From NCBI RefSeq assembly GCF_001552675.1, contig NZ_BCRQ01000006.1, positions 1-64,000 of the forward strand: a stretch of 64,000 nucleotides of DNA, in the 5' to 3' direction. Positions within the stretch are counted from its first letter, which is position 1. Each line of letters begins with the position of its first letter. Source of the stretch: Alicyclobacillus sendaiensis NBRC 100866. Lineage in GTDB: Bacteria > Bacillota > Bacilli > Alicyclobacillales > Alicyclobacillaceae. Shown piece after piece: positions 54,210 through 63,509 of the stretch. The notes under the pieces were generated by a model. The model searched no databases, was not told the DNA's origin, and saw only the letters and a program-made list of their open reading frames with translations. A program made the translations under genes and the position numbers.

Positions 54210-54710
54210 TCACTCGGGCAAGCCGTCGTCGGCTTGCCCGAGTCCATGTTGGACTACCGCGGTTTGAAGCTCCTGTGGAATCCTCGTCCTTTCTTCATAC
54301 GTCCTTCCTCGCACGGAATGGTAGCGCATCCGGATCTCGGCGGGTACCATCGCGCGCGCCTGTTCGCGACACCGCGGATGGGCCGTGAGCACCACGCGTT
54401 TCGCCTCGGCCGGTGCGAGATGCAGGCCCGTCACTTGGCGTCCGTCCACCAGCGGCGCAACCGGCGCGGCGTCCTGCCCCTCCATCATCCACAACTTGAT
54501 GTCGAGCGCCGGTCCCGTGCCGTAGTTTCGGATTTGCGCCACCAGATTTCCACCACTCCACGCGAAGTCGTCGATCACGACCATCGGTACGAACATGAGC
54601 TTGGTATCGCGCCGGATTTGGTACCAGGCCGTGACGGCGAGGGCCAGCGTGCCGATAGAGGACAACACGCTGCACGCTTCCATGAGGTCCAGTTCCGCCA
54701 CGCCGAGCAC
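54210..54710 (-). CDS. Membrane-anchored protein of unknown function
   Basis: A 166-residue protein whose first part is a membrane span (LMEACSVLSSIGTLALAVTAW, about residues 8-28). A basic turn (QIRRDTK) and a soluble beta-rich domain of about 130 residues follow (FAWSGGNLVAQIRNYGTGPALDIKLWM, then LHLAPAEAKRVVL). The NYGTGPALDI stretch is common in small bacterial immunoglobulin-like domains of unknown role. I chose the GTG at 54710 with GGAGGGG eight bases ahead; the frame extends to 54851 without a site. It is divergent from the NhaC gene and converges on the second oppA. Confidence 0.62.
   Translation of the reverse strand: MLGVAELDLMEACSVLSSIGTLALAVTAWYQIRRDTKLMFVPMVVIDDFAWSGGNLVAQIRNYGTGPALDIKLWMMEGQDAAPVAPLVDGRQVTGLHLAPAEAKRVVLTAHPRCREQARAMVPAEIRMRYHSVRGRTYEERTRIPQELQTAVVQHGLGQADDGLPE
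54212..54243. terminator. Strong hairpin behind the second oppA
   Basis: A 14-bp perfect stem (54212-54225 with 54230-54243) with loop TCGT. There is no T run, but its place eight bases after the stop suggests termination or 3' end protection. The same bases encode the last residues of the opposing gene. Confidence 0.6.
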
Positions 54711-54786
54711 GCGATATTCCCCTCCCTGAAGTATGTCTTTCCTGATTTGGAGGACACTGTGGAAGGGTGCAGGGAGGAGGGTCAAC

Positions 54787-56328
54787 ATGCATGGATCGAT
54801 CGCATCCATTGTGCCGTTTCTCGTCATTATCCCCGTGGCGGTCCTGACCAAACAGGTGATTTTGGGGCTCGCGCTCGGGCTGTTCGTCGGCTGTTATATC
54901 GAACACCCCCGACCACTCGCGGGGCTCGAGGCCGCCATCGCGTACGTGATCCGCGAGGTGGGGCTCGCCGGCAACGTGAGTCTGATTCTCTTTCTTTACC
55001 TGTTCGGATCGTTCGTCGGCCTCCTGCGCGTCTCGGGCGGCGTCAAGGGGTTCAGCCGATGGATGGAGACCCGGATTCGTTCACCGCGAGGCGCCTTCGC
55101 ATTCACCTGGCTGTCGAGCCTGTTCACCTTCATGGCGCCTGACTTCCGGATTCTTACAGTTGCGCCCATCGTGAGCCGGGTCTTCGAGCGGTTTCGCGTC
55201 CGGAAGGAGCAGGTGGCGTTCACCATCGATGTGACGGCCACGCCGATGTGCGCCGTGGTCCCCATTGGAACTGCGTTTGTCGCGTACATGGTCGGACTCA
55301 TGCACACGTCGGCGCATCACGCCGGCGCGGCTTCTCCGTATACCCTGTTCCTCGCCACCATTCCATACAATTTCTTCGCCTGGGCCATGCTCATCATGGG
55401 CGCGTTCCTGACGTTTTTCCGCTTCTCGCGACAGGTGCAGGCGTCGACTCGGACGACTAGACTCCTGCCGGATCGCCCGGAAGACCGCTCCTTGCCTCGC
55501 CTCGCACGCGAGCAGCGCGGGGCGTTGGCGCTCGAAGCCGGGGCCATTGGCCTTCCGCAGGATGCCGCGGTCCAGCGTGGCATGCGCCGCCCCGACGACA
55601 GAGGGGAGGAGGTGCCCGATCCCGTCGAGGCGCTGGCGAAGCGCGCGCATCCATCGGCGCTCAACCTCGTCCTTCCCTTGGGACTTTTGCTCGCGAGCAC
55701 GCTCGCGCTGACGGTCCTCTCGGGCTACGCGCCGGGGCGATCCTTGGTCCAAGCGTTCGTTCAGGCGAACGCGGCAAAGGCCATGCTCGAGGCGCTCGTG
55801 CTCACGGTGGTGGCGATGATGGTGCTCTACGCCGTCCGCGGCACGCCGCTCAATCGAATCATGGTGGGCTTTTTGCAGGGCGGCAACGAGATGATGCCCG
55901 TCATCGTCCTCCTGGCGCTCATCTGGGCCGTCTCCGCGGTCGCGTCCGATCTCGGCTTTGCGCAGTTTTGCCAGCGCGAAATCGTCCAGTACGTGCCGAG
56001 ATCGCTCATCATTCCGGCGCTCTTCGTGTTCGGATGCGTCATCTCCTACGTCCTCGGAAGTTCGTTCGGCACGTGGGCCATCCTGATGCCCCTCGCGTTT
56101 TCGCTGGCCCAGGGCGGCGCGGGGACCCTCGCCATCGCGGCGGGTGCCGTGTTCGCGAGCGGCACGTTCGGCGGTTTTGTCTCGCCGTTGAGCGACAACA
56201 CGGTGGCGATGGCGACCGTGATGAAGGTGCCCGTCATGGACTACGCCAACTTCAAGCTGAAGACGGCGCTCATCCCGGTGGCAGCCTGCGCAGTCGGGTA
56301 CTTCTTGCTGAGCGAGATGGCCCGCTGA
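54787..56328 (+). CDS. NhaC-family Na+/H+ antiporter
   Basis: A 513-residue membrane protein with about 11-12 segments, in two halves split by a basic and acidic cytoplasmic loop of about 90 residues (centred near residue 250). The family signs are the FMAPDFRILTVAPIVSRVFERFRV block, FTIDVTATPMCAVVPIG, and the second-half FASGTFGGFVSPLSDNTVAMA, whose SDN motif is typical of NhaC ion sites. Such proteins swap sodium for protons and help pH and salt balance. The ATG at 54787 has GGAGGAGGG five bases before it. Ion specificity is inferred. Confidence 0.85.
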   Translation: MHGSIASIVPFLVIIPVAVLTKQVILGLALGLFVGCYIEHPRPLAGLEAAIAYVIREVGLAGNVSLILFLYLFGSFVGLLRVSGGVKGFSRWMETRIRSPRGAFAFTWLSSLFTFMAPDFRILTVAPIVSRVFERFRVRKEQVAFTIDVTATPMCAVVPIGTAFVAYMVGLMHTSAHHAGAASPYTLFLATIPYNFFAWAMLIMGAFLTFFRFSRQVQASTRTTRLLPDRPEDRSLPRLAREQRGALALEAGAIGLPQDAAVQRGMRRPDDRGEEVPDPVEALAKRAHPSALNLVLPLGLLLASTLALTVLSGYAPGRSLVQAFVQANAAKAMLEALVLTVVAMMVLYAVRGTPLNRIMVGFLQGGNEMMPVIVLLALIWAVSAVASDLGFAQFCQREIVQYVPRSLIIPALFVFGCVISYVLGSSFGTWAILMPLAFSLAQGGAGTLAIAAGAVFASGTFGGFVSPLSDNTVAMATVMKVPVMDYANFKLKTALIPVAACAVGYFLLSEMAR

Positions 56329-56381
56329 CAAAACCGCGGGGATAGTCCTTTTCGGGCCTTCCGAAAGGCGCCTTCGCTCAC

Positions 56382-56410
56382 TTGCTGGGCGCGAATGGGT
56401 GAGGTATCGT
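56382..56410 (+). promoter_or_regulatory. Promoter of the second ABC exporter operon
   Basis: TTGCTG (56382-56387) and TATCGT (56405-56410) are spaced by 17 bp, 40 bases before the start codon. An imperfect hairpin (CCTTTTCGG/CCGAAAGG, about 56347-56368) just upstream may end NhaC transcription. Confidence 0.5.
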
Positions 56411-56449
56411 AAGGGGGCTGACGACCGAAGTGGAGGAAGGTGATGTCCC

Positions 56450-58192
56450 ATGCGCCCGCAATCGCTGCTGAAGTCGTATCTGTGGGAGCATCGCTTCGGC
56501 TATGTCGGATCGACGCTTTCCATTCTCGTCTCGGAATGGATCTTCGTTCAATTTCCCAACGTGCTCGGCCGCTTCACCGACGCCTTGAGCGCGCATCGGT
56601 TGAGCGGCCGAGGCGTTTTCATGTATGCGCTGGTCCTCATGGCCATCGGCACGCTGTACGTCTTCTTCTACGGCATTGGCCAATCGCAGAACGGCCGCGC
56701 GGCCCGCGGGTTTGAGTACCTGCTGCGAACGAAATTGTTCGATCATTGGGAGAAGATGGACGTCGACTATTTCCGCCGGCGCAGCATCGGGGATTTGCTG
56801 AGCCACGCCATGAACGACGTGCAGCAGGTCCGCGAGGCGCTCTCCGGGGGGCTCAATATCCTCACGAACGCCGTGTTTCTGCTCATCGCCACGCTCGTGA
56901 TGACCTTCACCACCGTGAGCTTGAAGCTCACCGTCCTCAGCATGATTCCGCTCTTGGCCATCCCGTTTTTCGTCGTGTGGATAGGTCCCAAGGTGCGAGC
57001 CTCCTCAAAACAGGTGCAGGAGGCCCTTTCGTCGATGTCCGAGCTCGCGGAGGAGAGTTTCACGGCGATTCGGCTGGTCAAGGCGACGGCCAACGAGCCC
57101 ATTGAGGTGAAACGGTTTGCCGATCGCGTCGATCACATCGTGTCGCAACAGGTGTCCTTGGTCCGCAAACAGGCCGCGTTCCAGTCCATTATCCCGACGG
57201 CGAGCTCGGTCGCATTCGGGATCGCGCTGCTCTACGGGGGCTGGCTGACGATCCGGCACGAGATTCCCATCGGCGCCTTCGTGGCGTTTACCCTCTACCT
57301 GGGGCAACTCGTCGTGCCGCTCCAACAGATTGGCCAGGTCATCAACTCGTATCAGCGCGCCTCCGCGTCCATGGCGAGGCTGGATGTCCTGCTGCAAGAA
57401 AAGCCTTCCGTCGCTGATCCGCCACATCCCGTGCGCCTGGAGCGGATTGAGGGCGCGGTGGACATCCATCTCGACGCCTTCACGTACCCGGATGGGAAGC
57501 GTCCTGTACTGATGGACATTCATCTGAGCGTTCGCCCGGGGCAGACCTTGGGCATCGTGGGGCGCACAGGCTCCGGCAAGACCACCCTGGTCAGCCTTTT
57601 GCCCCGCATCTACGATCCGCCGCCGGGGGCCATTCGGATCGACGGCTGTGATGTCCGCGATCTGTCGCTTGAACAGCTGCGGAAGGCCATTGCCTTCGTG
57701 CCGCAGGACGGGTTTTTGTTCTCGACCACGCTGCGGGAGAACATCGCCTTCGGCCGACCCGACGCGGCGGACGAAGACATCGTGGCCGCGGCCCGGGCGG
57801 CTTGCCTCGAGGACGATGTGGCTCGGTTCCCGGACGGATATGACACCCTCGTCGGCGAACGCGGCGTCACCCTGTCCGGTGGGCAGCGCCAGCGCACGGC
57901 CATCGCGCGCGCCTGGTTGAAGGATGCGCCCATCCTCATCCTCGACGACAGCTTGTCCGCAGTGGACATGGAGACGGAAAAGCGCATCCTCGCCTCGTTC
58001 CGCGCCCTGCGCCGCCGGCGCACTGTGTTCATCATTGCGCACCGGTTATCCGCCGTGCGGGACGCGGACTGGATCGTCGTGCTGGACGACGGGCGCATCG
58101 CCGAGCAGGGGACACATGGCGATCTCGTCCGAAGAGGGGGCATCTACGCCGAGATGTACCGGTTGCAGGCACGGGAGGAGGAGGTCTCGTGA
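56450..58192 (+). CDS. ABC exporter half-transporter, YheI/BmrC-like degenerate subunit
   Basis: A 580-residue permease/ATPase with six membrane segments and an NBD: Walker A GRTGSGKTT, canonical signature LSGGQRQR, Walker B LILDDSLSAVD with Asp in place of the catalytic Glu. DDSLSAVD in particular matches the YheI/BmrC side of the Bacillus BmrCD multidrug exporter. Compare the exporter pair at 30.6-34.2 kb, built the same way. GGAGGAAGG lies upstream of the ATG. The stop overlaps the next start as GTGA. Confidence 0.9.
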   Translation: MRPQSLLKSYLWEHRFGYVGSTLSILVSEWIFVQFPNVLGRFTDALSAHRLSGRGVFMYALVLMAIGTLYVFFYGIGQSQNGRAARGFEYLLRTKLFDHWEKMDVDYFRRRSIGDLLSHAMNDVQQVREALSGGLNILTNAVFLLIATLVMTFTTVSLKLTVLSMIPLLAIPFFVVWIGPKVRASSKQVQEALSSMSELAEESFTAIRLVKATANEPIEVKRFADRVDHIVSQQVSLVRKQAAFQSIIPTASSVAFGIALLYGGWLTIRHEIPIGAFVAFTLYLGQLVVPLQQIGQVINSYQRASASMARLDVLLQEKPSVADPPHPVRLERIEGAVDIHLDAFTYPDGKRPVLMDIHLSVRPGQTLGIVGRTGSGKTTLVSLLPRIYDPPPGAIRIDGCDVRDLSLEQLRKAIAFVPQDGFLFSTTLRENIAFGRPDAADEDIVAAARAACLEDDVARFPDGYDTLVGERGVTLSGGQRQRTAIARAWLKDAPILILDDSLSAVDMETEKRILASFRALRRRRTVFIIAHRLSAVRDADWIVVLDDGRIAEQGTHGDLVRRGGIYAEMYRLQAREEEVS

Positions 58193-59967
58193 AGCAGGAG
58201 CGCCCATCTTCGTCGCCGAGTCTGAAGTCGCTCGCGCGCTTGCTGCCGTTCGCGCGGCCCTACGCGTGGCAGTTTGCGGGCGTCATCGCACTCGTCGTCG
58301 TGTTCAACGCGTCGAGCGTCATGCAGCCGTATCTCGTGAAAATCGCCATCGACCAGGACATCTCGAGCCACCACCCGAATCCGCGCGGGCTCGTCGACAT
58401 CGCGGCACTTTACATCGGCGTCGTCGTCGCCGGCGTCGCCGCGAACTACCTGCAGATCACGCTGCTGCAGAAGGCGGGGCAGAGCGTCATCCGGAGCATC
58501 CGCGTCGGGCTTTTCCAACACATTGAGCGCCAGTCCATGCGCTTTTTCGACAGCCGGGCTGTCGGCGCGCTCGTGGCGAATGTGTCGAACGACACGGAAA
58601 CGGTCAACCAGTTCTTCACCAACTTCTTTCTGAGCATGATTCGGGACGGCCTATCCATCCTCATGATTCTCGTCGCGATGTTTCGCCTGGATGTGCGCAT
58701 GGGCCTTTTCTCTCTGGTGCTCGTCCCCATCATCTTCGCCGTCGCCGCAGGCTTCCAGGGCGCGCTCCGGCGGCGCTACCAGCGCACGCGCACGCTGCTC
58801 GCGGGCATGGTCGCGTTTCTCGCCGAGAACCTCGCCGGCATGCGGATCACGCAGTTGTTCCGCCAGGAGGTGCGCCAGGCGGAGAAATTTCGCGATCTCG
58901 CCGGGCAACATCGGGACGCCAGCACCCGAGAATACCTCACATCCGTTTGGTTCAACCGGACCTTTGAGACGCTTGGCAACGTGTCCGTGGCCGCCGTCGT
59001 GTACATCGGCGGAACGGCGGTCCTCGGCGGCGCCATCCCGATTGGCACCCTGTACGCGTTCATTCGGTACATCCAACAATTCTTCCAGCCCATCAACGCC
59101 ATGACGCAGCAGTGGAACACGCTCCAGTCGGCCATGGTCGCGGCCGAGCGGATTGGCCAGATCCTCGAAATCGAGCCCGAGGTGCTCGATCCCGAGGTTC
59201 CCGTCTCGCTGTCCAACGATGCGCGCGGGCGCGTGGAGTTTCGGCACGTCACCTTTGGCTACCATCCGCGTCATCCCGTCCTGCGGGATGTCTCGTTCGT
59301 CGCGGAGCCCGGATCGTTTGTCGGCATTGTCGGGCCGACGGGCGCGGGCAAGAGCTCGCTGATGAGTCTCTTGCTTCGGTTTTACGATCCCGACGAAGGC
59401 GACGTGCTGCTCGATGGGGTGCCAGTTCGGCAGCTCGCGCAGGACGCGCTGCACCGGCTGGTCGGGATCGTACAGCAGGAAGTGCATCTGTTCACGGGGA
59501 CCATACGCGACAACATCCGCTTGTTCCGCGAAGACATCTCGGATGAGCGCGTGCAGCAGGCCGCCCGCGCCGTGGGGGCGGATCGCGTCATCGCCAGATT
59601 GCCAGATGGGTACGACACCGTCATCTACGGCCGGGGCGCCAACCTGTCGATGGGTGAGCGGCAGCTCATCGCGTTTGCCCGCATCGTCGCGCTCGATCCC
59701 AAGGTGCTCGTTCTCGACGAGGCGACCGCCAATCTCGACAGCCAGACGGAGATGTGGGTGCAGCGCGGGCTCGTGGCGGCGAGCCAAGGCCGCACCACGC
59801 TGGTCATCGCGCACCGCCTCTCGACCATTCGCCATGCGGATCAGATCCTGGTGCTCGATCGCGGCCGGATTGTGGAGCGGGGGCGGCACGACGAGTTGGT
59901 GCGGCTCGGCGGGTTGTATGCGCGGCTTCACGCGGAAAGCGGCGTGGAATCCCGCCTCTTCTCGTGA
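58189..59967 (+). CDS. ABC exporter half-transporter, YheH/BmrD-like catalytic subunit
   Basis: The 592-residue partner: six segments, then Walker A GPTGAGKSS, altered signature LSMGERQL, and Walker B LVLDEATANLD with the catalytic Glu. The partner supplies LSGGQ, so the dimer has one working and one degenerate ATP site. The start is GTG overlapping the previous stop, with GGAGGAGG before it. Multidrug or lipid export is likely by homology with BmrCD. Antibiotic-induced attenuation as in Bacillus is not evident in the short leader. Confidence 0.91.
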   Translation: MKQERPSSSPSLKSLARLLPFARPYAWQFAGVIALVVVFNASSVMQPYLVKIAIDQDISSHHPNPRGLVDIAALYIGVVVAGVAANYLQITLLQKAGQSVIRSIRVGLFQHIERQSMRFFDSRAVGALVANVSNDTETVNQFFTNFFLSMIRDGLSILMILVAMFRLDVRMGLFSLVLVPIIFAVAAGFQGALRRRYQRTRTLLAGMVAFLAENLAGMRITQLFRQEVRQAEKFRDLAGQHRDASTREYLTSVWFNRTFETLGNVSVAAVVYIGGTAVLGGAIPIGTLYAFIRYIQQFFQPINAMTQQWNTLQSAMVAAERIGQILEIEPEVLDPEVPVSLSNDARGRVEFRHVTFGYHPRHPVLRDVSFVAEPGSFVGIVGPTGAGKSSLMSLLLRFYDPDEGDVLLDGVPVRQLAQDALHRLVGIVQQEVHLFTGTIRDNIRLFREDISDERVQQAARAVGADRVIARLPDGYDTVIYGRGANLSMGERQLIAFARIVALDPKVLVLDEATANLDSQTEMWVQRGLVAASQGRTTLVIAHRLSTIRHADQILVLDRGRIVERGRHDELVRLGGLYARLHAESGVESRLFS

Positions 59968-60113
59968 CCGGTGGCGCGCTCGGCGCCTCAGCTGGCGCCA
60001 ACCCGACGGCGCGCGGAAGCTTGGGTGGGGCAGAGACGCGGGCCGACCTCTGTGCTATGATGGTAAGGACGTTTTGGCAAGGAGCGTGCAACCTTCCTGC
60101 GGGAGGAATCGCG

Positions 60114-60971
60114 GTGACGCCCAGAACCCAGTTCACGCTAGGAGATATCTTCCGCATCTCGCTGTCCGCCTATCGCCAGCGGTTTCGATCGCTCATGGGC
60201 ATCTCGCTCGTGTTTCTTCTTCCGTTTGACATCATCAATGCCTACGTGCAGTTGAGGTTGTTCGGCGCGGTGCCCACGAATTGGATGGCGAAGTTTCAAC
60301 AGGCGCATTCGGTCAGCGAGGCTATCGCGGCCATTCCGCCGGTTTACACGACGTGGATGCCGTTCGTGTTCATGTTGTATTCGCTCGTGGTGCTGCCGCT
60401 CATGGCCGTTGCGACGAGTCGGGTCACCGTCGGCATGGTGGTGCATGGATTCGACGTGCCCGTGCAGGAAGCTGGGAATGACGCGTTTCGCAAGTGGCCC
60501 ATGTCGTTCGTGACCCTGCTTCTGGTCTACGGATTGTATGGCGTCGCGTGCCTCGCCGCGTCGTGGGTCATCGGCCTTGGTGTCGGTCTGGCGGCGAGCG
60601 TCTCGCAGGTGTTCGGCGTGCTCGTCGGGGTCATCGGCCTCTTGGCGGCTCTCGCAGGTTCCATCTGGTACTGGGTCAGAGCTGCGTTCGTTCCCTACGT
60701 CATTGCCGAGGAGAAGCGCGGATACGCCGCGGCGCTGCGCAGGTCGTTCGAGCTCACGAAGGGCGAGGTGTGGCGGCTCGTCGGCTTCTTTCTCGCGCTC
60801 TCGTTGTTGCTCTCGGCTGCGGACGGGTTTTTCCTGCTTCTCGGCGGCGTGTTCGCGGTGATCCCGGGCCTCGGGGTCGTGGTCGCTGTGGTGGCTTCGC
60901 TCATCGTGGTGCCATTCGGATTTGTGGCGCTCGCCGTCATGTACATCGATCTCCGTATGCGGAAGGCGTGA
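60114..60971 (+). CDS. Polytopic membrane protein (DUF-type, GlpQ-membrane-domain-like)
   Basis: A 285-residue protein with six predicted membrane segments. It starts with the soluble TLGDIFRISLSAYRQRF, typical of the family of glycerophosphodiester phosphodiesterase membrane domains and related DUF proteins. A YVIAEEKRGYAAALRRSFELTKGEVWRLVG-type linker precedes the last helices. These are often linked with membrane assembly, but no reaction is known. The GTG at 60114 has GGGAGGAA five bases upstream; the open frame reaching back into the ABC gene is not used. The next gene starts seven bases after the stop. Confidence 0.72.
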   Translation: MTPRTQFTLGDIFRISLSAYRQRFRSLMGISLVFLLPFDIINAYVQLRLFGAVPTNWMAKFQQAHSVSEAIAAIPPVYTTWMPFVFMLYSLVVLPLMAVATSRVTVGMVVHGFDVPVQEAGNDAFRKWPMSFVTLLLVYGLYGVACLAASWVIGLGVGLAASVSQVFGVLVGVIGLLAALAGSIWYWVRAAFVPYVIAEEKRGYAAALRRSFELTKGEVWRLVGFFLALSLLLSAADGFFLLLGGVFAVIPGLGVVVAVVASLIVVPFGFVALAVMYIDLRMRKA

Positions 60972-60977
60972 GGACGT

Positions 60978-62435
60978 TTGGCTCGTGTCGCATCGTGGCT
61001 TCGGCTGGATGCCGTCATTCTCCTTGGCTGGCTGCTCTATTTTGCCTACTCGGCTTCGGCGCCGCTGTCCGATCCCGACACGCCGTGGCACCTCGCCACC
61101 GGCGCCTGGATCCTCGCTCATCATCACGTGCCGACACACGATCCCTTTTCGTGGTCTATGCGTGGACAACCCTGGGTGACGCAGGAGTGGCTGTTTGAGG
61201 TCGTGCTCGCTTGGTGCGCACGTCACTTCGGATTTCCCGGGGTATACGGCATTCTGGTGGGGCTTCAGACGTTGACGGTATGGTTCGTATACCGCCTGTG
61301 TCTGCACCTCTCTCGCGGCAACGCCGTCTTCTCCGCCATCGCTGCGGCGCTTGCGGTTGCGGCAGGCATGCCGTTTTGGGTGGTGCGCCCGCAGCTCGTC
61401 TCGTATATGATGTTTGCCCTGTTTCTTCTCCTCCTCGAGCGCGTTCGGAGGGGGAGGATGGGGTACGCGTTTCTGTTGATTCCCCTCACGCTCGTCTGGG
61501 CCAACGCGCACGCCAGCGTGTCGATTGGGATAGCGATGATCCTGTTTGAAGTGCTGGTCTCTTTTCTGCCGACCATTGGACGGTTTCAGGGGCAGCCGCT
61601 GCCGATGCGGACCCGCGCGCTGCTTATCGCCATCGCGGCCGCATGCGTGGGCGTCGGGCTCTTGAATCCCAACGGCATCCATGAGTTCACCTATGCCCTG
61701 CTCTCCAACAACGCGCTCATGGTGAATTCCATCAATGAGTGGCATTCGCCTAACTTTCACAGCCAGTACTACAAGTACGGTGTCATTCCGTTCCTCACCC
61801 TCATCGCGCTCGTGGCCATTGCGCGCAGCCGCAAGTTGCCCTGGAAATACGTTTTGTATTTCTTCGCCTGTTTCGCGTTGACGCTCGTGTATCAGCGGTT
61901 CATGCCGTATTTGGCCATCGCGGGCGCGCCCCTCATGGCAATCCTCAGTTTCGACTGGTTGCGCGTGCTTTTGCGCCCAAGGCTTGTACTCCGCTTCGTG
62001 TGGCTCGCGGCGATGCTTGGCGAGATCGTCGATTTCGGGCTTCGCATGCCAAGCATAGGCGGACCGGTTTCCGCGCATATGAACCCGAACGCGTATCCGG
62101 TAGCGGCAGTCGACTACCTGAAGTCCCATTCCATTCCCGGGCCTCTGTTGAACGCGTACGACTTCGGGGGGTATCTCATTTATCGAGGTGTGCCGACCTT
62201 CGTGGATGGGCGCACGGACATCTATCTGCGATCCGGCGTGTTCGCCAACTACATGGACTTGCAGAATCTCGCGCCTGATGCGCCTGCGCTTCTGCAGCAG
62301 TATCATTTTCAGTCCGCCATTCTCCCGCCCGGATACAGTCTGACGACGTATCTGGAGAACAATCCGAACTGGACGCTCGTCTATTCGGACAACGTAGCGG
62401 ATATCTTTGTCCGCAACGCATCCACCACAGGTTAG
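60978..62435 (+). CDS. Large polytopic membrane protein, GT-C glycosyltransferase-like
   Basis: A 485-residue protein with about 10-11 membrane segments and an extracellular C-terminal domain of about 110 residues. The first outer loop contains LSDPDTPWHLATGAWI (about residues 30-45), with acidic residues and a His where GT-C transferases keep the catalytic Asp, and the later VRPQLVSYMMF fits such proteins too. The C-terminal YDFGGYLIYRGVPTFVDGRTDIY block is common in uncharacterised bacterial homologues. A polyprenyl-linked sugar donor would be expected if it is a transferase. The start is TTG with GAGG close by; coupled with the previous gene. Confidence 0.65.
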   Translation: MARVASWLRLDAVILLGWLLYFAYSASAPLSDPDTPWHLATGAWILAHHHVPTHDPFSWSMRGQPWVTQEWLFEVVLAWCARHFGFPGVYGILVGLQTLTVWFVYRLCLHLSRGNAVFSAIAAALAVAAGMPFWVVRPQLVSYMMFALFLLLLERVRRGRMGYAFLLIPLTLVWANAHASVSIGIAMILFEVLVSFLPTIGRFQGQPLPMRTRALLIAIAAACVGVGLLNPNGIHEFTYALLSNNALMVNSINEWHSPNFHSQYYKYGVIPFLTLIALVAIARSRKLPWKYVLYFFACFALTLVYQRFMPYLAIAGAPLMAILSFDWLRVLLRPRLVLRFVWLAAMLGEIVDFGLRMPSIGGPVSAHMNPNAYPVAAVDYLKSHSIPGPLLNAYDFGGYLIYRGVPTFVDGRTDIYLRSGVFANYMDLQNLAPDAPALLQQYHFQSAILPPGYSLTTYLENNPNWTLVYSDNVADIFVRNASTTG

Positions 62436-62446
62436 GAGGGGGACCG

Positions 62447-62866
62447 ATGTCCGCAGTCGTTTGTCCCACTTGTCATGAACCGGCGCGCCGGGTTGCTCTT
62501 CGCACCGTCAAAGCGATGCTCAAGGGCGCCGCACTCCGTCGACTCCAACCGGATGGCGATTTTTATTTTTGCGGATCCGCCGACTGCGAGGTCGTGTACT
62601 TCGCGTCAGGCCAGATCTTTCCCATTGCCGACGTCAGGGAGCGCGTATTCCAAAAAGATGCGGGCAGCGACGCGCCCGTCTGCTATTGCTTCGATTGGAC
62701 GCGTGAATCGCTCGTCGCTGCTTTGTTGCGAGGCGCTCTCCCAGACGAAGATATCGAAGAGCAGGTGCGCGAGCGCCGATGCGCCTGTGACATCCGCAAC
62801 CCTCAAGGCGCATGCTGCCTGGGAAACGTCAAGGCGGTTCTCGCCAACGCTCGCGCGCGTTCGTGA
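62447..62866 (+). CDS. CopZ-type zinc/[2Fe-2S] protein without the copper domain
   Basis: A 139-residue cysteine-rich protein like the N-terminal half of Archaeoglobus CopZ. Ten cysteines fall in two groups: Cys6, 9, 42 and 47 (CPTC, YFCGSADC), suited to one zinc, and Cys79, 81, 112, 114, 123 and 124 (CYCF, RCACD, ACCLG), suited to a [2Fe-2S] cluster as in BFD-like domains. The C-terminal heavy-metal domain that carries copper in full CopZ is absent. It may act as a reductase or electron carrier for a separate chaperone, or in another metal pathway. AGGAGGGGG precedes the ATG. Confidence 0.78.
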   Translation: MSAVVCPTCHEPARRVALRTVKAMLKGAALRRLQPDGDFYFCGSADCEVVYFASGQIFPIADVRERVFQKDAGSDAPVCYCFDWTRESLVAALLRGALPDEDIEEQVRERRCACDIRNPQGACCLGNVKAVLANARARS

Positions 62867-62891
62867 CCCGTGAAGGCCTCGCATTGGCGCC

Positions 62892-63503
62892 TCACACCCA
62901 CCGGACTTGGTATCCGGGGTAGAAGAGGCTCAGGATCTGGGTGAAGGGAAGCTTGGCCACTTTTGCCCAGTACTCCGTGCCCCATTGCGACATGATGTAC
63001 GTCCCGATGTAGGCGTAGCCGGGGCGGTGTGCGGAACCCTGCCGATACTGGAGCGGTTTGATGGCGCCGTCCGGCAGCACGAAGACCATGTTCCACGTCT
63101 GCTGGATGGCGAGATCCGTCTTGTACTGGCCACTGAGGTATTTGAACGTCTGGTAATTGGTTGTGTTGTCCACGTCGTACGCCCAGCCGTTTTCGGTGCG
63201 CGGGTGGAGTGTCCAGTACCACGCGAACATCTTGACGGCAATCGCGCCCGCCTTCAGTGCCTCTTCGTTCCAACTGGGAATCCATTCGTTCGGAAGCACG
63301 TCTTCGCAGTACTCCTCAAATCCGAGCGTCTGCACGTACAGAATGGGCGCGGTCGGGTTGTTGTATGCCCGTATCACCACGCGGATGACGGTGGGATAGG
63401 GCGTGTTGAAAAGGGTTTGCGCGTGGACCGGTGGAGCCATGGACCATCCGCTGACGAGCGCCGCTCCCGTCATCGCAAAGCCGACGCGTCGAAACCAGCT
63501 CAT
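62892..63503 (-). CDS. Secreted SpoIID/LytB-domain protein
   Basis: A 203-residue protein with a Sec signal (FAMTGAALVSGWSMAPPVHAQ, cleavage about residue 29) and a SpoIID domain: FEEYCEDVLPNEWIPSWNEEALKAGAIAVKMFAWYW, which includes the catalytic-type Glu and the A-x-A-x-R-T-like helix, then a DVDNTTNYQTFKY stretch. In SpoIID this fold is a peptidoglycan lytic transglycosylase needed for engulfment. This is a shorter relative and may be spore-specific or act in vegetative wall remodelling. GAGGTGATGGCGG precedes the ATG and overlaps the stop of the restored frame of the upstream gene, so the two are coupled. Confidence 0.8.
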   Translation of the reverse strand: MSWFRRVGFAMTGAALVSGWSMAPPVHAQTLFNTPYPTVIRVVIRAYNNPTAPILYVQTLGFEEYCEDVLPNEWIPSWNEEALKAGAIAVKMFAWYWTLHPRTENGWAYDVDNTTNYQTFKYLSGQYKTDLAIQQTWNMVFVLPDGAIKPLQYRQGSAHRPGYAYIGTYIMSQWGTEYWAKVAKLPFTQILSLFYPGYQVRWV

Positions 63504-63509
63504 CCGCCA

